Origin: an uncultured Azospirillum sp.
GTDB taxonomy: Bacteria; Pseudomonadota; Alphaproteobacteria; Azospirillales; Azospirillaceae
NCBI RefSeq assembly: GCF_946480385.1
Contig: NZ_CAMLJP010000001.1
Span: 124,001 to 188,000 of the forward strand
DNA: 64,000 nt
Direction: 5' to 3'
Under the pieces are notes generated by a model, which did not search any database, was not told the DNA's origin, and was given only the letters and a program-made list of their open reading frames with translations. Below are positions 9,367 to 19,831 of the stretch, piece by piece; the stretch's first letter is position 1, and every line of letters starts with the position of its first letter. Made by a program: the position numbers and the translations under genes.

Positions 9367-11551
9367 GCGAGCTGTTCGACCAGTTCGTCGTCGAGGCGCA
9401 GGACTTGCTGGAGACCGCCGGCGCCGCCCTGCTGGCGCTGGAGCGCGACCCGGCCGACCGCGCGTCGGTGGACGAGCTGTTCCGTGCCTTCCACACGCTG
9501 AAGGGGGCGAGCGGCCTGTTCGACATGCCGCCCTTCACCCGGCTGGTCCATGCCGGGGAGGATACGCTGTCGCTGCTGCGCGACGGCCGACGCGGCATGA
9601 CGCCGGATCTCGCCGATTTGCTGTTCCGCGCGCTCGACCAGTGCGCCCGCTGGGTGGCGGCGCTGGAGGAGGCCGGCGCGCTGCCCGCCGATGCGGCGGA
9701 GGCGGCCGAGACGCTGGTCCGCGGGCTGGCGGGGGGAGAGGCGACGGCCGGTGCGGCAGCGTCTGCCGGAGCGGTGGACGCTTTCCCCTGGGTGGCGGCG
9801 CTGACGGAGGAGGAGCGCGCTGCCGTGGGCGAGGGCGCGCTGACCGCCATCGACTACACGCCCGATCCGGAGTGCTTCTTCACCGGCGACGATCCGCTGG
9901 CGCTGTTCCGCCGGGTGCCCGACCTGCGGCTGCTGCGGGTCGAGCCGTCGGAACCGCTGCCGCCCCTGGCGCAGATGGACCCCTACCGCTGCATCCTGCG
10001 CTTCCGCGCCCTAAGCGGTGCCGGGCTGGAGGCGGTGACGCCGGCCTTCCGCAGCGTGCCCGATCAGGTGCGGATCGGCAGCGTCACGCTGGCGCCTGCC
10101 GCCGTATCGCCCTCCGTGGCGGCTTCTGCCGCGCCGCCGGATTCGCTCGCGGCGGCGATGCTGGAGGAGCAGGCGCGCATCCTCGACCTGTCCGGCAACG
10201 CCGCCGAGCGAGACTCCCGCCGGGCCGCCGTGGCGCGGGCGGTCGCCGCGATCCTGACGGCGATGGGGCAGCCGACGGAGCGCGCCGCCGTCGAGTCCGC
10301 CTGTACCGACGCCGCGACGCTGCGCCGGTTTCTGGCCGATGGACCTGCGGCCAAGCCGGCGATGCCAGAGCCGCCGCCCGCCGCCGCTCCAGTCCCACGC
10401 CGTGCCCTGCGGGTGGAGCCGGAGCGGATGGACGCGCTGATGGCGCTGGTCGGCGAGCTGTCGGTGGTGAAGGGGCAGTTGGGGCCGCTGGTCCGCCGCG
10501 CCGGGGACGGCGAGATGGCCCGCGACTTGAAGAGCTTTTCCGCCCGGCTGGACAGTCTCGTCGGCGACCTGCGCCATGCGGCGTTGCGGCTCCGGCTGCT
10601 GCCGCTGGCGCGCGTGTTCGATCCGCTGCCCCGGCTGGTGCGCGACACCGCCCGCCGGCTGGACAAGACGGTCGAGCTTGTGCTGGAAGGCGCGGAGACG
10701 GAAGCCGACAAGGACATCCTCGACGTGCTGGGCGAGCCGCTGCTGCATCTGGTGCGCAACGCGCTGGACCACGGTATCGAGACGCCGGAGCGGCGGGCGG
10801 CTGCGGCCAAGCCGCCCGCCGGCACGCTGCGGGTCCGCGCTTATCAGGACAAGGGCGGCGTGGTGGTGGAGGTGTCGGACGACGGCGCCGGCATCGACCC
10901 GGCGGCGATGCGCCGCGCCGCCGTCGCCAAGGGGCTGCTGGAACCCGACGCCGCGGCGGCGCTGAGCGATACCGACGCGGTGCGGCTGGTCTTCGCCCCC
11001 GGCTTCAGCACCGCCGGCAGCGTGTCCGACCTGTCCGGCCGTGGCGTCGGCATGGATGCGGTGCGGGCGGCGGTGGAGCGGGCCGGCGGCCGGGTGGAGA
11101 TCGCGTCCACCCCCGGCAGCGGCACGCAGGTGCGGCTGTCGCTGCCGCTGACGCTCAGCATCACCCGCGTCGTGGTGGTGGAGGCGGCGGGATCGCTCTA
11201 CGGTATCCCGGTGGCGCTGGTCGGCGGCGTCCAACGGGTGCCGCGGACCGAGATCCGCTCGGTGAAGCGGGCGGAAAGCGTCGTGCTGCGCGATCGGGTG
11301 GTACCGCTGGTCCGCCTGCGCCGCCTGTTGGCCCAGCCCGACGACGAACGGGTGCGCGAGACTGTTTGCGTCGTGCTGGCCGAACTGGGCGACGGGCCGG
11401 TCGCGGTCGCGGTGGACGATGTCGGCGAGCGCGCCGACGTGGTTCTGCGGCCGATGACCGGGGTTCTGCGGGGTCTACGCGGCTATGCCGGCACGGCGGT
11501 GCTGGGCGACGGCCGGCTGATCCTGGTGCTCGATTTGCGGGAGCTGTTGTG

Positions 11552-11552
<1 letters not shown>
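9363..11552 (+). CDS. cheA: CheA chemotaxis histidine kinase
   Basis: 729 residues. The P1 phosphotransfer domain (about 1-110) has the phospho-His at residue 44 in 'FRAFHTLKGASGLF'. A middle region (about 150-240, 'DPECFFTGDDPLALFRRV') sits where P2 is expected. The dimerisation/ATPase core (about 350-600) shows the N box 'HLVRNALDHGIETP', 'VSDDGAGID' and 'GRGVGMDAVRAAVERAGG'. A C-terminal CheW-like domain (about 600-729) ends the protein. It phosphorylates the receivers and CheB of the operon. Start and stop codons overlap both neighbours, matching a single-transcript signalling complex. Confidence 0.95.
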
Positions 11553-12425
<873 letters not shown>

Positions 12426-13739
12426 TCATCCCCGCGCGATCAGGTGGACGAAGGACCCCAGCGCCAGCCCGCGCCGGCTGCCGAGCGCCCCCAGGTCGGT
12501 GCCGTCCGCCGCCGTCGCGGTCAGCAGCGGCGCGTCGCCGCCGCGGGACAGGGTCGAGGCATAGTGGAACTCGTGCCCCATCAGCGGAGATCCAGCCGCT
12601 CCCAGCGGCCCGTCGGCCAGCAGGGACGCGCGGCGATAGCCCAGATGCAGCCGCCGCTTGGCGAAGGAGGTGCGCACGCCCAGCAGCCCGGTCATCGGGT
12701 GGGTGACGCCGTCGGCATCCTCCAGCGTTTCGCCCATCACCATGTAGCCGCCGCATTCGCCAAAGACCGGCACCCGCTCCGCCGCCGCACGCAGGCCGTC
12801 GTGGAAGATGTGGTTGGCGGCGAGGCGGCCGGCATGCAACTCCGGATAGCCGCCGGGCAGATAGACGGCGTCCGCATCCGGCGGCGGCGCCTCGTCCGCT
12901 AGGGGGGAGAAGAAGCGCAGTTCCGCCCCCGAAGCTTGCCAGCCGGCGGTCAGGTGCGGATAGACGAAGGTGAAGGCGGCGTCCCGCGCGATGGCGATCC
13001 GCTGACCCAGCGGCGGCAGGGCGGGGGCGTCGCTGCCGCGCCCGGCCTGAGACGGCTTGGCCAGCGCGACGACACGGTCGAGATCGACATGCTCGGCGAC
13101 GAAGCGGCCCAACGCCGCCAGCCGGTCGGCCAGCCCCTCCGTCTCGTCGGCTTGGACGAGGCCGAGATGGCGTTCTGGCAGGCTGAGGTCGGGCGCGCGG
13201 GGCAGGGCACCCAGCAGGGGAATGCCCAGCGCCTCGATGGCATTGCCGGCGAGTGCGGTGTGGCGCGGACTGCCGACATTGTTCAGCACGACGCCGCCGA
13301 TGGTCACGTCGTCGCGGTAGGTGGCGAAGCCCTTGACCAGGGCCGCGGCCGACTGCGACTGGCCCTTGGCGTTCACCACCAGCAGGACCGGCCAGCCGGT
13401 GCGCGCCGCGATCTCCGCCGTCGAGCCGGTACCGGTGGCACCGACGCCGGCGACGCCGTCGAACAAACCCATCAGCGCTTCGCAGACCAGCAGGTCGGCG
13501 CACTCGGCGGCGCGGGCGGCCAGCCCGTCCAGCAGGTCCGGCCCCATCGCCCAGGTGTCGAGGTTGACGCTCGGCCGGCCGGTGGCGGCGCGGTGGAAGG
13601 CCGGGTCGATGTAGTCCGGCCCCGACTTCACCGCCCCCACCGCCACGCCGCGGCCGCGCAGCGCCGCCAGCAGGCCCAGCGTCAGCGTCGTCTTGCCGGT
13701 GCCCGAGGCCGGGGCGGCGATGATGAGACCATTAGCCAT
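12426..13739 (-). CDS. cobB: Cobyrinate a,c-diamide synthase CobB
   Basis: 437 residues. The N-terminal P-loop amidation domain (about 1-200) begins 'LIIAAPASGTGKTTLTLGLL'. The C-terminal class I glutamine amidotransferase domain (about 245-430) has the nucleophile Cys in 'PVFGECGGYMVMGETL' and a distal His in 'GHEFHYAS'. It uses ATP and glutamine to amidate carboxylates a and c of (hydrogeno)byrinate. In the aerobic pathway this comes before cobalt insertion by CobN, which is also encoded here. Its start overlaps the cobA stop by 8 bases. Confidence 0.95.
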   Translation of the reverse strand: MANGLIIAAPASGTGKTTLTLGLLAALRGRGVAVGAVKSGPDYIDPAFHRAATGRPSVNLDTWAMGPDLLDGLAARAAECADLLVCEALMGLFDGVAGVGATGTGSTAEIAARTGWPVLLVVNAKGQSQSAAALVKGFATYRDDVTIGGVVLNNVGSPRHTALAGNAIEALGIPLLGALPRAPDLSLPERHLGLVQADETEGLADRLAALGRFVAEHVDLDRVVALAKPSQAGRGSDAPALPPLGQRIAIARDAAFTFVYPHLTAGWQASGAELRFFSPLADEAPPPDADAVYLPGGYPELHAGRLAANHIFHDGLRAAAERVPVFGECGGYMVMGETLEDADGVTHPMTGLLGVRTSFAKRRLHLGYRRASLLADGPLGAAGSPLMGHEFHYASTLSRGGDAPLLTATAADGTDLGALGSRRGLALGSFVHLIARG

Positions 13740-14532
13740 TTTGCAGAGCCGTCTGGGCCGGCAGCCATTCCAGCGCCGGGCGCAGCCGCACCACCTCGCC
13801 GATCACGATGATGGCGGGCGGCTCCAGGTCGCTGGCCGCCAGATCGGCGACACAGGTGCCGAGGCTGGTGACGAGGCTCTTCTGGTTGGCGGTCGTCGCC
13901 TCCGTCACCACGCCGACGGGGGTATCGGCGGACAGGCCGCCGGCCATCAGCTCCGCCGCGATGGTCGGCAGCGCCTTCCAACCCATATAGAGGATCAGCG
14001 GCGCCTTGGTGGCCGCCAGCGCCCGCCAGTCCGGGCCGCCGCCCAGCGAATGGCCGGTCGCCAGGATCACCGCCTGGTTGGTGTCGCGGTGGGTCGCCGG
14101 GATGCCGGCATAGGCCGGGCCGGCGATGCCGGACGTGATGCCGGGAACGATGCGGAAGGGGATGCCCTCGGCCGCCAGCGCCTGGGCCTCCTCGCCGCCG
14201 CGGCCGAAGACGAAGGGGTCGCCGCCCTTCAGCCGCAGCACGCGGTGACCCTCCTTCGCCAGTTCGATCAGGCGGTTGGTGATGTCGTCCTGGTGGGCGG
14301 AGGGGCGGCCGCCGCGCTTTCCGGCGAACTCCAGCCTTGCCGACGGGCTGGCGAGCGCCATGATCCGTTCGCCGACCAGCGCGTCATGGACGATGACGTC
14401 GGCTTGCCTTAGACCTTGCAGGGCCAGCAGGGTGAGCAGGCCGGGGTCGCCGGGGCCGGACCCGGCCAGCCAGACGCTGCCGGGGGCGAAGGGGACCAGG
14501 ACGCTTTCGGGAATGGACGACTCAAACGACAT
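13732..14532 (-). CDS. cobA: Uroporphyrinogen-III C-methyltransferase CobA
   Basis: 266 residues, a single SUMT domain with no CysG-type dehydrogenase/ferrochelatase part. Motifs: 'VWLAGSGPGDPGLLTL' at the N terminus, 'VLRLKGGDPFVFGRGGEE' and 'PGITSGIAGPAYAGIP'. It methylates uroporphyrinogen III at C2 and C7 to precorrin-2, the entry to the corrin pathway. Start ATG 14532 matches the family length. The open frame runs further upstream but only across the divergent cbiD gene. The two divergent starts are about 52 bases apart. Confidence 0.93.
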   Translation of the reverse strand: MSFESSIPESVLVPFAPGSVWLAGSGPGDPGLLTLLALQGLRQADVIVHDALVGERIMALASPSARLEFAGKRGGRPSAHQDDITNRLIELAKEGHRVLRLKGGDPFVFGRGGEEAQALAAEGIPFRIVPGITSGIAGPAYAGIPATHRDTNQAVILATGHSLGGGPDWRALAATKAPLILYMGWKALPTIAAELMAGGLSADTPVGVVTEATTANQKSLVTSLGTCVADLAASDLEPPAIIVIGEVVRLRPALEWLPAQTALQNG

Positions 14533-14584
14533 GAACGCGGACTCGGGCTCGGAGAGGACGGGAGGCGGTGCGGAGGGCGCCGGC

Positions 14585-15706
14585 ATGCCGGAGCATGCTA
14601 CACCCTTGCGCCGCGGCTGGACGACGGGAACCTGCGCCACCGCCGCGGCGCGGGCGGCGGCAGAGGCTTTGTTCGGCGGGGAGTTCCCTGACCCGGTGAC
14701 CGTGACCCTGCCCGGCGGCCAGACCCCGGCCTTCGCCCTGGCGGTGACGGAGCGGGGGGAGGGGGCGGATGGACCCTGGGCCATGGCCGGCATTGTCAAG
14801 GATGCCGGCGACGATCCCGACGTGACCCATGGCGCGCTGGTGCGGGCGCGGGTCTGGCGCGGCGCGCCCGGCAGCGGCGTGGGTTTCCGCGCCGGACCCG
14901 GCGTCGGCACCGTGACCCTGCCCGGCCTGCCGCTGGCCGTCGGCGAGCCCGCCATCAACCCGGTGCCGCGCAGCATGATCGCGCAGGCGGTGGTGGAGGC
15001 GGCGAGCGCCGCCGGTCAGCCCGCGGACCTTGTGGTCGAGGTCGGGGTGGACAATGGCGAACAGCTCGCCAAGCGCACCATGAACGGGCGGCTCGGCATC
15101 CTCGGCGGGCTGTCGATCCTGGGGACGACGGGCATCGTCGTGCCCTATTCCTGCGCGGCCTGGATCGCGTCGATCCAGCGCGGCGTCGACGTGGCGCGCG
15201 CCGCTGGGCTGACCCATGTCGCGGCCTGCACCGGCGATCTGTCGGAAAAGGCGGTGGTGGCGCGCTACGGCCTGTCGGAACAGGCGCTGCTCGACATGGG
15301 CGATTTCGTCGGCGGCACGCTGAAGTATCTGCGCCGGCACCCCATTCCGCGCCTGACCCTGTGCGGCGGCTTCGCCAAGTTCGGCAAGCTGGCGCGCGGG
15401 CTGATGGATCTGCACAGCAAGCGCAACAGCGTTGATTTCGAGTGGCTGAGCGAAAGGCTGGCGGAGTTGGGCGCCGGACCAGACCTGATCGCCCAAGCGC
15501 GCGGCGCCAACACGGCGGCGCAGGTTCTGGGCATGGCGGACGCCGCCGGCCTCCGGCTGGCCGACCATGTGGCCGAGCTGGCCCGCCGGGCTGCGCAGGA
15601 GGTGCTGGAGGACGCGCCGGTCGCCGTCGAGGTGCTGGTCACCGACCGGCAGGGGCGCATCGTGGGAGAGGCTCACTCCCCCGCCTCCTGGCCCAGCCCC
15701 CGGTAG
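14585..15706 (+). CDS. cbiD: Cobalt-precorrin-5B (C1)-methyltransferase CbiD-like
   Basis: 373 residues from ATG 14585, which has GGAGG at 8 bases and brings the family signature '[18 protein letters not shown]' to the N terminus. In-frame ATGs at 14513 and 14531 lack good ribosome sites. Other CbiD features are '[12 protein letters not shown]', '[19 protein letters not shown]' and '[11 protein letters not shown]'. CbiD is the C1 methyltransferase of the anaerobic pathway. Its presence with CobG and without CobF in the window suggests it fills the CobF step, a pattern known in Pseudomonas aeruginosa. The 3' end overlaps convergent cobM by 34 bases. Confidence 0.92.
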   Translation: MPEHATPLRRGWTTGTCATAAARAAAEALFGGEFPDPVTVTLPGGQTPAFALAVTERGEGADGPWAMAGIVKDAGDDPDVTHGALVRARVWRGAPGSGVGFRAGPGVGTVTLPGLPLAVGEPAINPVPRSMIAQAVVEAASAAGQPADLVVEVGVDNGEQLAKRTMNGRLGILGGLSILGTTGIVVPYSCAAWIASIQRGVDVARAAGLTHVAACTGDLSEKAVVARYGLSEQALLDMGDFVGGTLKYLRRHPIPRLTLCGGFAKFGKLARGLMDLHSKRNSVDFEWLSERLAELGAGPDLIAQARGANTAAQVLGMADAAGLRLADHVAELARRAAQEVLEDAPVAVEVLVTDRQGRIVGEAHSPASWPSPR

Positions 15707-16446
15707 CGCCGCACATGGCTGCCGTCATAGAGCGCGCTGCAGCGGAACTCCTCATGGCCCAGCGCCGGGCCGACCAGGATCAGCGCGGTGCGCTCCATCG
15801 GTGAGGCCGCGACCTGCGCCGCGATGTCGGCCAGCGTGCCGCGCAGAACCCGCTCGTCGGGCCATGTCGCGCGATAGACCACCGCCGCCGGGCAGTCGGC
15901 GCCGTAGAGCGGGGTCAGCCGCTCCACCACCCGGTCGATGACGTGGATCGACAGGTGGATCGCCAGCGTCGCGCCCGAGGCGCCCAGCACTTCCAGCGTT
16001 TCGTTGGCGGGCATGGCCGAGGCGCGCCCCTCGGTGCGGGTCAGGATCAGCGTCTGGCTGACCTCCGGCAGGGTCAATTCGCGCCCCAGCGCGGCCGACG
16101 CGGCGGCGAAAGCCGGCACGCCGGGGGTGATGGTGTAGGGAATGCCGAGTTCCCGCAATGCGCGGGTCTGCTCGCCCAGCGCGCTGTAGACCGACAGGTC
16201 GCCGGAATGCAGCCGCGCCACGTCCCGGCCGGCGGCATGGGCGGCCTGGAACTCGGCGACGATCTCCTCCAGCGTCAGCGGCGCGGTGTCGATGATCCGC
16301 GCATCGGCGGGGGCGTGGGCGATGATCTCCTTCGGGACCAGCGAGCCGGCATAGAGGCAGACCGGACAACGAGCGATCAGATCACGACCGCGCAGGGTCA
16401 GCAGGTCGGGAGCGCCCGGTCCGGCACCGATGAAATGGACGGTCAT
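15673..16446 (-). CDS. cobM: Precorrin-4 C11-methyltransferase CobM
   Basis: 257 residues of the tetrapyrrole methylase fold, beginning '[18 protein letters not shown]', with '[14 protein letters not shown]', '[14 protein letters not shown]' and '[14 protein letters not shown]'. It adds the C11 methyl group from SAM to precorrin-4. Its ATG overlaps the cobE stop (ATGA), in the group cobL-cobE-cobM. Length is normal for CobM/CbiF. Confidence 0.95.
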   Translation of the reverse strand: MTVHFIGAGPGAPDLLTLRGRDLIARCPVCLYAGSLVPKEIIAHAPADARIIDTAPLTLEEIVAEFQAAHAAGRDVARLHSGDLSVYSALGEQTRALRELGIPYTITPGVPAFAAASAALGRELTLPEVSQTLILTRTEGRASAMPANETLEVLGASGATLAIHLSIHVIDRVVERLTPLYGADCPAAVVYRATWPDERVLRGTLADIAAQVAASPMERTALILVGPALGHEEFRCSALYDGSHVRRYRGLGQEAGE

Positions 16447-16886
16447 GAACGGGTCTCCAAAAGGGCGACGGCAGGCAGGGCGAGCGCTACGGTGGCGCGG
16501 GGGGTGGAGCGGCGCGGCAGCAGCAGGCGCGATCCCGGCCCGGCGGCGGCCAGTGCCGCGGCTTCCGCGACCGACGCCAGCCCGACGGCGGCTAGCACGG
16601 TGGCGGAGCGGGTGTGGACGCGGTCCTGCGCCGCCAGCATCGCGTCTTCCTCAATGAAGCGCAGCGGCAGGCCGAGGGCGCGGGCCGCCTCCGCCAATCC
16701 GGCTTCGTCGGCCTTCATCGCCGGGGCGGCGAGGGCAGCCAGCTGGCGCGCGGCGTCGGGCAGGGCCGCCTCGTCGAAGGCGGCGGCGACCAGATCGGCG
16801 ATCTCCTCCCACCCGCAGCCACGGCGGCAGCCGAGACCGACGAAGACCGGGCCAAACAGCAGGGCTTCCGACGTCATGCAGTCCAT
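16443..16886 (-). CDS. cobE: CobE, small CbiG C-terminal-type protein
   Basis: 147 residues with the CobE/CbiG C-terminal pattern: '[16 protein letters not shown]' (Gly-rich start), '[14 protein letters not shown]', and '[22 protein letters not shown]' before a basic C terminus. CobE is needed for aerobic cobalamin synthesis in Pseudomonas; its role is not well defined and may be intermediate binding. ATG 16886 has AGGAGG just upstream and overlaps cobL by 13 bases. ATG 16877 would make an ATGA overlap instead. Confidence 0.88.
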   Translation of the reverse strand: MDCMTSEALLFGPVFVGLGCRRGCGWEEIADLVAAAFDEAALPDAARQLAALAAPAMKADEAGLAEAARALGLPLRFIEEDAMLAAQDRVHTRSATVLAAVGLASVAEAAALAAAGPGSRLLLPRRSTPRATVALALPAVALLETRS

Positions 16887-18121
16887 GTGCCCTCCTGATA
16901 CGGCTTTTCGGCCCGCCAGAGCGTGACCGGCATGGCGGCGCGCCAGCCGCGGAAGCCGCCGACCGCCGAGGCGCGGGCCACCGCGATCTGGGTCAGCTCG
17001 CCTCCCAGCCGCTTGTGCACGTCGATCAGCACCGCCTCGCTTTCCAGCGTCACCGCATTGGCGGCGATCCGGCCGCCGGGAGGCAGGGCGTCCCAGCAGG
17101 CCTCCAGCACGCCGTCCGTGGTCAGCCCGCCGCCGATGAAGATGGCGTCGGGCCGCTCCAACCCGCCCAGTGCCGCTGGGGCCTTGCCGCGCGCCAGCGC
17201 CAAGCCGGGCACGCCGAAGGTCGCGGCGTTGGCAAGAATGCGGGCGATGCGGTCCGGGTGATGTTCGACGGCGATGGCGCGGTTGGCGGGATCACGCAGC
17301 ATCCATTCGATGCCGATCGACCCCGACCCGGCGCCGACATCCCACAGCAGCTCGCCCCGGCGCGGCGCCAGGAAGGACAGGGTGACGGCGCGCACCTCGC
17401 GCTTGGTGATCTGGCCGTCATGCTCGAACCAGTCGTCGGGCAGGCCGGGGGCCAGCGGCAGGATGCGGGCGCCGGGGGCGGCGACGCAGTTCAGAGCGAT
17501 GGTGTTGAGGTCGGCGACCCGCTCTGCGCTCCAGGCATCGGCGGTCGCATCCTGCCGGGCTTCGCGCGGGCCGCCCATCGCCTCCAGCACCGTCAGGCGC
17601 GAGGCGCCGAAGCCGCGGGCGCGCAGCAGGGCGGCGAGCTTGGCCGGAGTCGTTCCGTCCCAGGAAAGAAGCAGCAGCTTGCAGTTCGGGTGCAGATGCG
17701 GAACGACCTGCTCAAGCGGTCGGCCATGGACGGTCAGGCACCGGCAGTCCTGCACCGGCCAGCCCAGCCGGGATGCGGCGAGGCTGAAGGCGGAAGCGGC
17801 CGGGATCACCGTCGTTTCCGCAGCCGGAACGAGCCGCGACAGCGTTGCGCCCACCCCGTACCAGGACGGATCGCCGCTGGCCAGCACGCAGACCCGCTGC
17901 CCGCGCCGGGCAATCAGGCCGGGGAAGGCATCGGTCATCGGCGACGGCCAGGGCAGCCGTTCCTGTCCCGCAACGACCGGCACGAGATCGAGGTGGCGGG
18001 CGCCGCCATAGAGGATTGTCGCGCCTTCGACCGCCGCTCGGGCTGCAGGCGACAAACCGTCCCAGCCATCCTCGCCGATGCCGACGATGGTGAGCCAGCG
18101 GGCGGTTCCCGTGCTATCCAT
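16874..18121 (-). CDS. cobL: Precorrin-6Y C5,15-methyltransferase (decarboxylating) CobL
   Basis: 415 residues, a CbiE-CbiT fusion. The N-terminal CbiE-like methylase (about 8-210) has 'LTIVGIGEDGWDGLSP', 'VLASGDPSWYGVGATL' and 'CRCLTVHGRP'. The C-terminal CbiT-like domain (about 230-400) has the SAM loop 'LLWDVGAGSGSIGIEWML' and 'AIFIGGGLTTDG'-like strands. It methylates C5 and C15 and removes the ring C acetate carboxyl. Start ATG 18121 is adopted. The frame continues upstream only over the divergent cobK 5' region. Confidence 0.95.
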   Translation of the reverse strand: MDSTGTARWLTIVGIGEDGWDGLSPAARAAVEGATILYGGARHLDLVPVVAGQERLPWPSPMTDAFPGLIARRGQRVCVLASGDPSWYGVGATLSRLVPAAETTVIPAASAFSLAASRLGWPVQDCRCLTVHGRPLEQVVPHLHPNCKLLLLSWDGTTPAKLAALLRARGFGASRLTVLEAMGGPREARQDATADAWSAERVADLNTIALNCVAAPGARILPLAPGLPDDWFEHDGQITKREVRAVTLSFLAPRRGELLWDVGAGSGSIGIEWMLRDPANRAIAVEHHPDRIARILANAATFGVPGLALARGKAPAALGGLERPDAIFIGGGLTTDGVLEACWDALPPGGRIAANAVTLESEAVLIDVHKRLGGELTQIAVARASAVGGFRGWRAAMPVTLWRAEKPYQEGTWTA

Positions 18122-18167
18122 GGCGCCGATCCTGACGGGTGGGGAGGGGGAATTGGTCAAGGTGCTG

Positions 18168-18908
18168 ATGGTCAAAGTACTGATCCTGGGCGGCACGACG
18201 GAGGCGACGGCGCTGGCAAAACGGCTGGCCGGCCATCCGCGCATCGACGCCCGCGTGTCGCTGGCCGGCCGCACGAAGAACCCGGTGCTGCCGCCGCTGC
18301 CGACCCGTATCGGCGGCTTCGGCGGGGTGGAAGGCTTGGCCGATTACCTGCGCGCCGAGGGGATCGGCGCGGTGATCGATGCGACCCATCCCTTTGCGGA
18401 CCAGATCTCCGCCAATGCCGCCGTGGCCTGCGCGCGGGTCGGCGTGCCGTTGCGCCTGCTGACCCGGCCGGCCTGGGTGGCGGGGCCGGGCGACCGCTGG
18501 ATCGGCGTGCCGGACATGGATGCGGCGGCGCTGGCCTTGCGCGACCTGGGCGACACCGTGTTCCTGACCATCGGCCGGCAGGAGGTCGCGGCCTTCGAGG
18601 CGATGCCCGACAAACGCTACCTGATCCGTGCCGTCGATCCGCCGGAGCCGATGCCGGCGCTGCCGCACATGAGCCTGATCCTCGACCGCGGGCCGTTCAC
18701 CCTGGAGGGCGAACTGGCGCTGATGCGCGGGGAACGGATTGAGGTCGTGGTGAGCAAGAACAGCGGCGGACGCGCCACCGATGCGAAGCTGGAGGCCGCA
18801 CGGGAATTGGGCCTGCCGGTGGTGATGGTGGAGCGGCCGGCGGGCAACGGTGTGGCGGAACTGCACGACGTGGGCGAGGCGGTGGAGTGGCTGGAGGGGA
18901 TGGGCTGA
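18168..18908 (+). CDS. cobK: Precorrin-6A reductase CobK
   Basis: 246 residues from ATG 18168. The N terminus 'VLILGGTTEATALAKRLAG' is the NADPH-binding start typical of CobK/CbiJ. It is followed by 'VIDATHPFADQISANAA', 'LRLLTRPAW', 'DTVFLTIGRQEVAAF' and 'VVSKNSGG'. It reduces precorrin-6A to precorrin-6B, just before the CobL step. TTG 18153 with a strong GGGGAGGGG site is an alternative start. The codons at 18156-18185 contain a near-perfect 15-base duplication around these starts. It is divergent from cobL. Confidence 0.93.
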   Translation: MVKVLILGGTTEATALAKRLAGHPRIDARVSLAGRTKNPVLPPLPTRIGGFGGVEGLADYLRAEGIGAVIDATHPFADQISANAAVACARVGVPLRLLTRPAWVAGPGDRWIGVPDMDAAALALRDLGDTVFLTIGRQEVAAFEAMPDKRYLIRAVDPPEPMPALPHMSLILDRGPFTLEGELALMRGERIEVVVSKNSGGRATDAKLEAARELGLPVVMVERPAGNGVAELHDVGEAVEWLEGMG

Positions 18909-19056
18909 CTCCTCTCCCCGCGGAATCACCCTCTCCCCCCCAGGGAGAGGGGCGGGGTGAGGGGGATGCATTCCGGGATTTTCGCAAAAGTCCTGCGGCG
19001 CGTCCCCCTCACCCAGCCCTCTCCCCAGGGGGGAGAGGGCTGCTCGCGGCGGATTG
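18908..19056. repeat. C/G-rich paired-palindrome interspersed repeat, copy 1
   Basis: Two imperfect hairpins facing each other between the ends of cobK and cobJ. The first arm (about 18901-18965) pairs 'CCCTCTCCCCCCCAGGGAG' with the following GGGGCGGGGTGAGGGGG. The second (about 19003-19045) has CCCCCTCACCCAGCCCTCTC with 'GGGGGGAGAGGGC'. Four more elements of the same architecture occur at about 21713, 25975, 31590 and 57838. Here it sits between two convergent genes, where it could also help end transcription. Confidence 0.75.
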
Positions 19057-19072
19057 GTCGTCACGCCCATCC

Positions 19073-19831
19073 TCACCCCCGATAATGCCGGGGCGTATAC
19101 ACCCAGCGCCCGCCATCAGCCTTGGGTACGAACCGCGTGTGCGAGGCGCCGATGATGACCAGCGTGCGCATGTCCGCCTGCTCCGCCCGCACCTCTCCCA
19201 GCGTGGTGACGGTCAGTTCCTCATCCGCGCGACCCACGGCGCGGCCCAGCACGATCGGGGTCTCGGGCGCACGTATGTCGCGCAGGGCGTCGAAAGCCGC
19301 CCCCAGCTGCCAGGGCCGGGCGCGGGAGATCGGGTTGTAGAGCGCGATGACGAAATCCGCCTCCGCCGCCAGACGCAGGCGCCGCAGCACCACCTCCCAC
19401 GGCTTCAGATTGTCCGACAGGGAGATGGCGCAGAAATCATGCCCCAGCGGCGCCCCGGCCCGCGCCGCGGCGGCTTGCATCGCGGACACGCCGGGATCGA
19501 CCGACAGCGGAACCGCATGCCACGCCTCGGGAGCGTCGGGATCGTCCAGCGCCTCGAAGATGGCGGCGGCCATGGCGAAGATACCGGGGTCGCCGCCCGA
19601 CACCACCGCCACCCGCCGGCCCTGCGCCGCCAGATCCAGCGCGAAACGGGCGCGGTCCAGTTCCACCCGGTTGTCGGAGGCGTGGCGCACCTGATTGCCC
19701 GGCGGCACGCGCTCGACATAGGGGAAATAGCCGACGAGGTCGGTCGCCTCGGCCAGATCGCGCCGGGCCTCCGGCGTCAGCCATTCCTCAGGTCCAGGGC
19801 CAAGGCCCACCACTTTAAGCCAGCCGCTCAT
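19073..19831 (-). CDS. cobJ: Precorrin-3B C17-methyltransferase CobJ
   Basis: 252 residues of the tetrapyrrole methylase fold: 'LKVVGLGPGPEEWLTPEA', 'VAVVSGGDPGIFAMAAA', 'DFVIALYNPISRARPWQL' and 'LVIIGASHTRFV'. In the aerobic pathway it methylates C17 with ring contraction of precorrin-3B made by CobG. ATG 19831 overlaps the cobI stop (ATGA); the open frame upstream of this is only antisense noise within cobI. It is the last gene of the long riboswitch-led run cbtB-cbtA-cobW-cobN-cobG-cobH-cobI-cobJ. Confidence 0.95.
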   Translation of the reverse strand: MSGWLKVVGLGPGPEEWLTPEARRDLAEATDLVGYFPYVERVPPGNQVRHASDNRVELDRARFALDLAAQGRRVAVVSGGDPGIFAMAAAIFEALDDPDAPEAWHAVPLSVDPGVSAMQAAAARAGAPLGHDFCAISLSDNLKPWEVVLRRLRLAAEADFVIALYNPISRARPWQLGAAFDALRDIRAPETPIVLGRAVGRADEELTVTTLGEVRAEQADMRTLVIIGASHTRFVPKADGGRWVYTPRHYRG

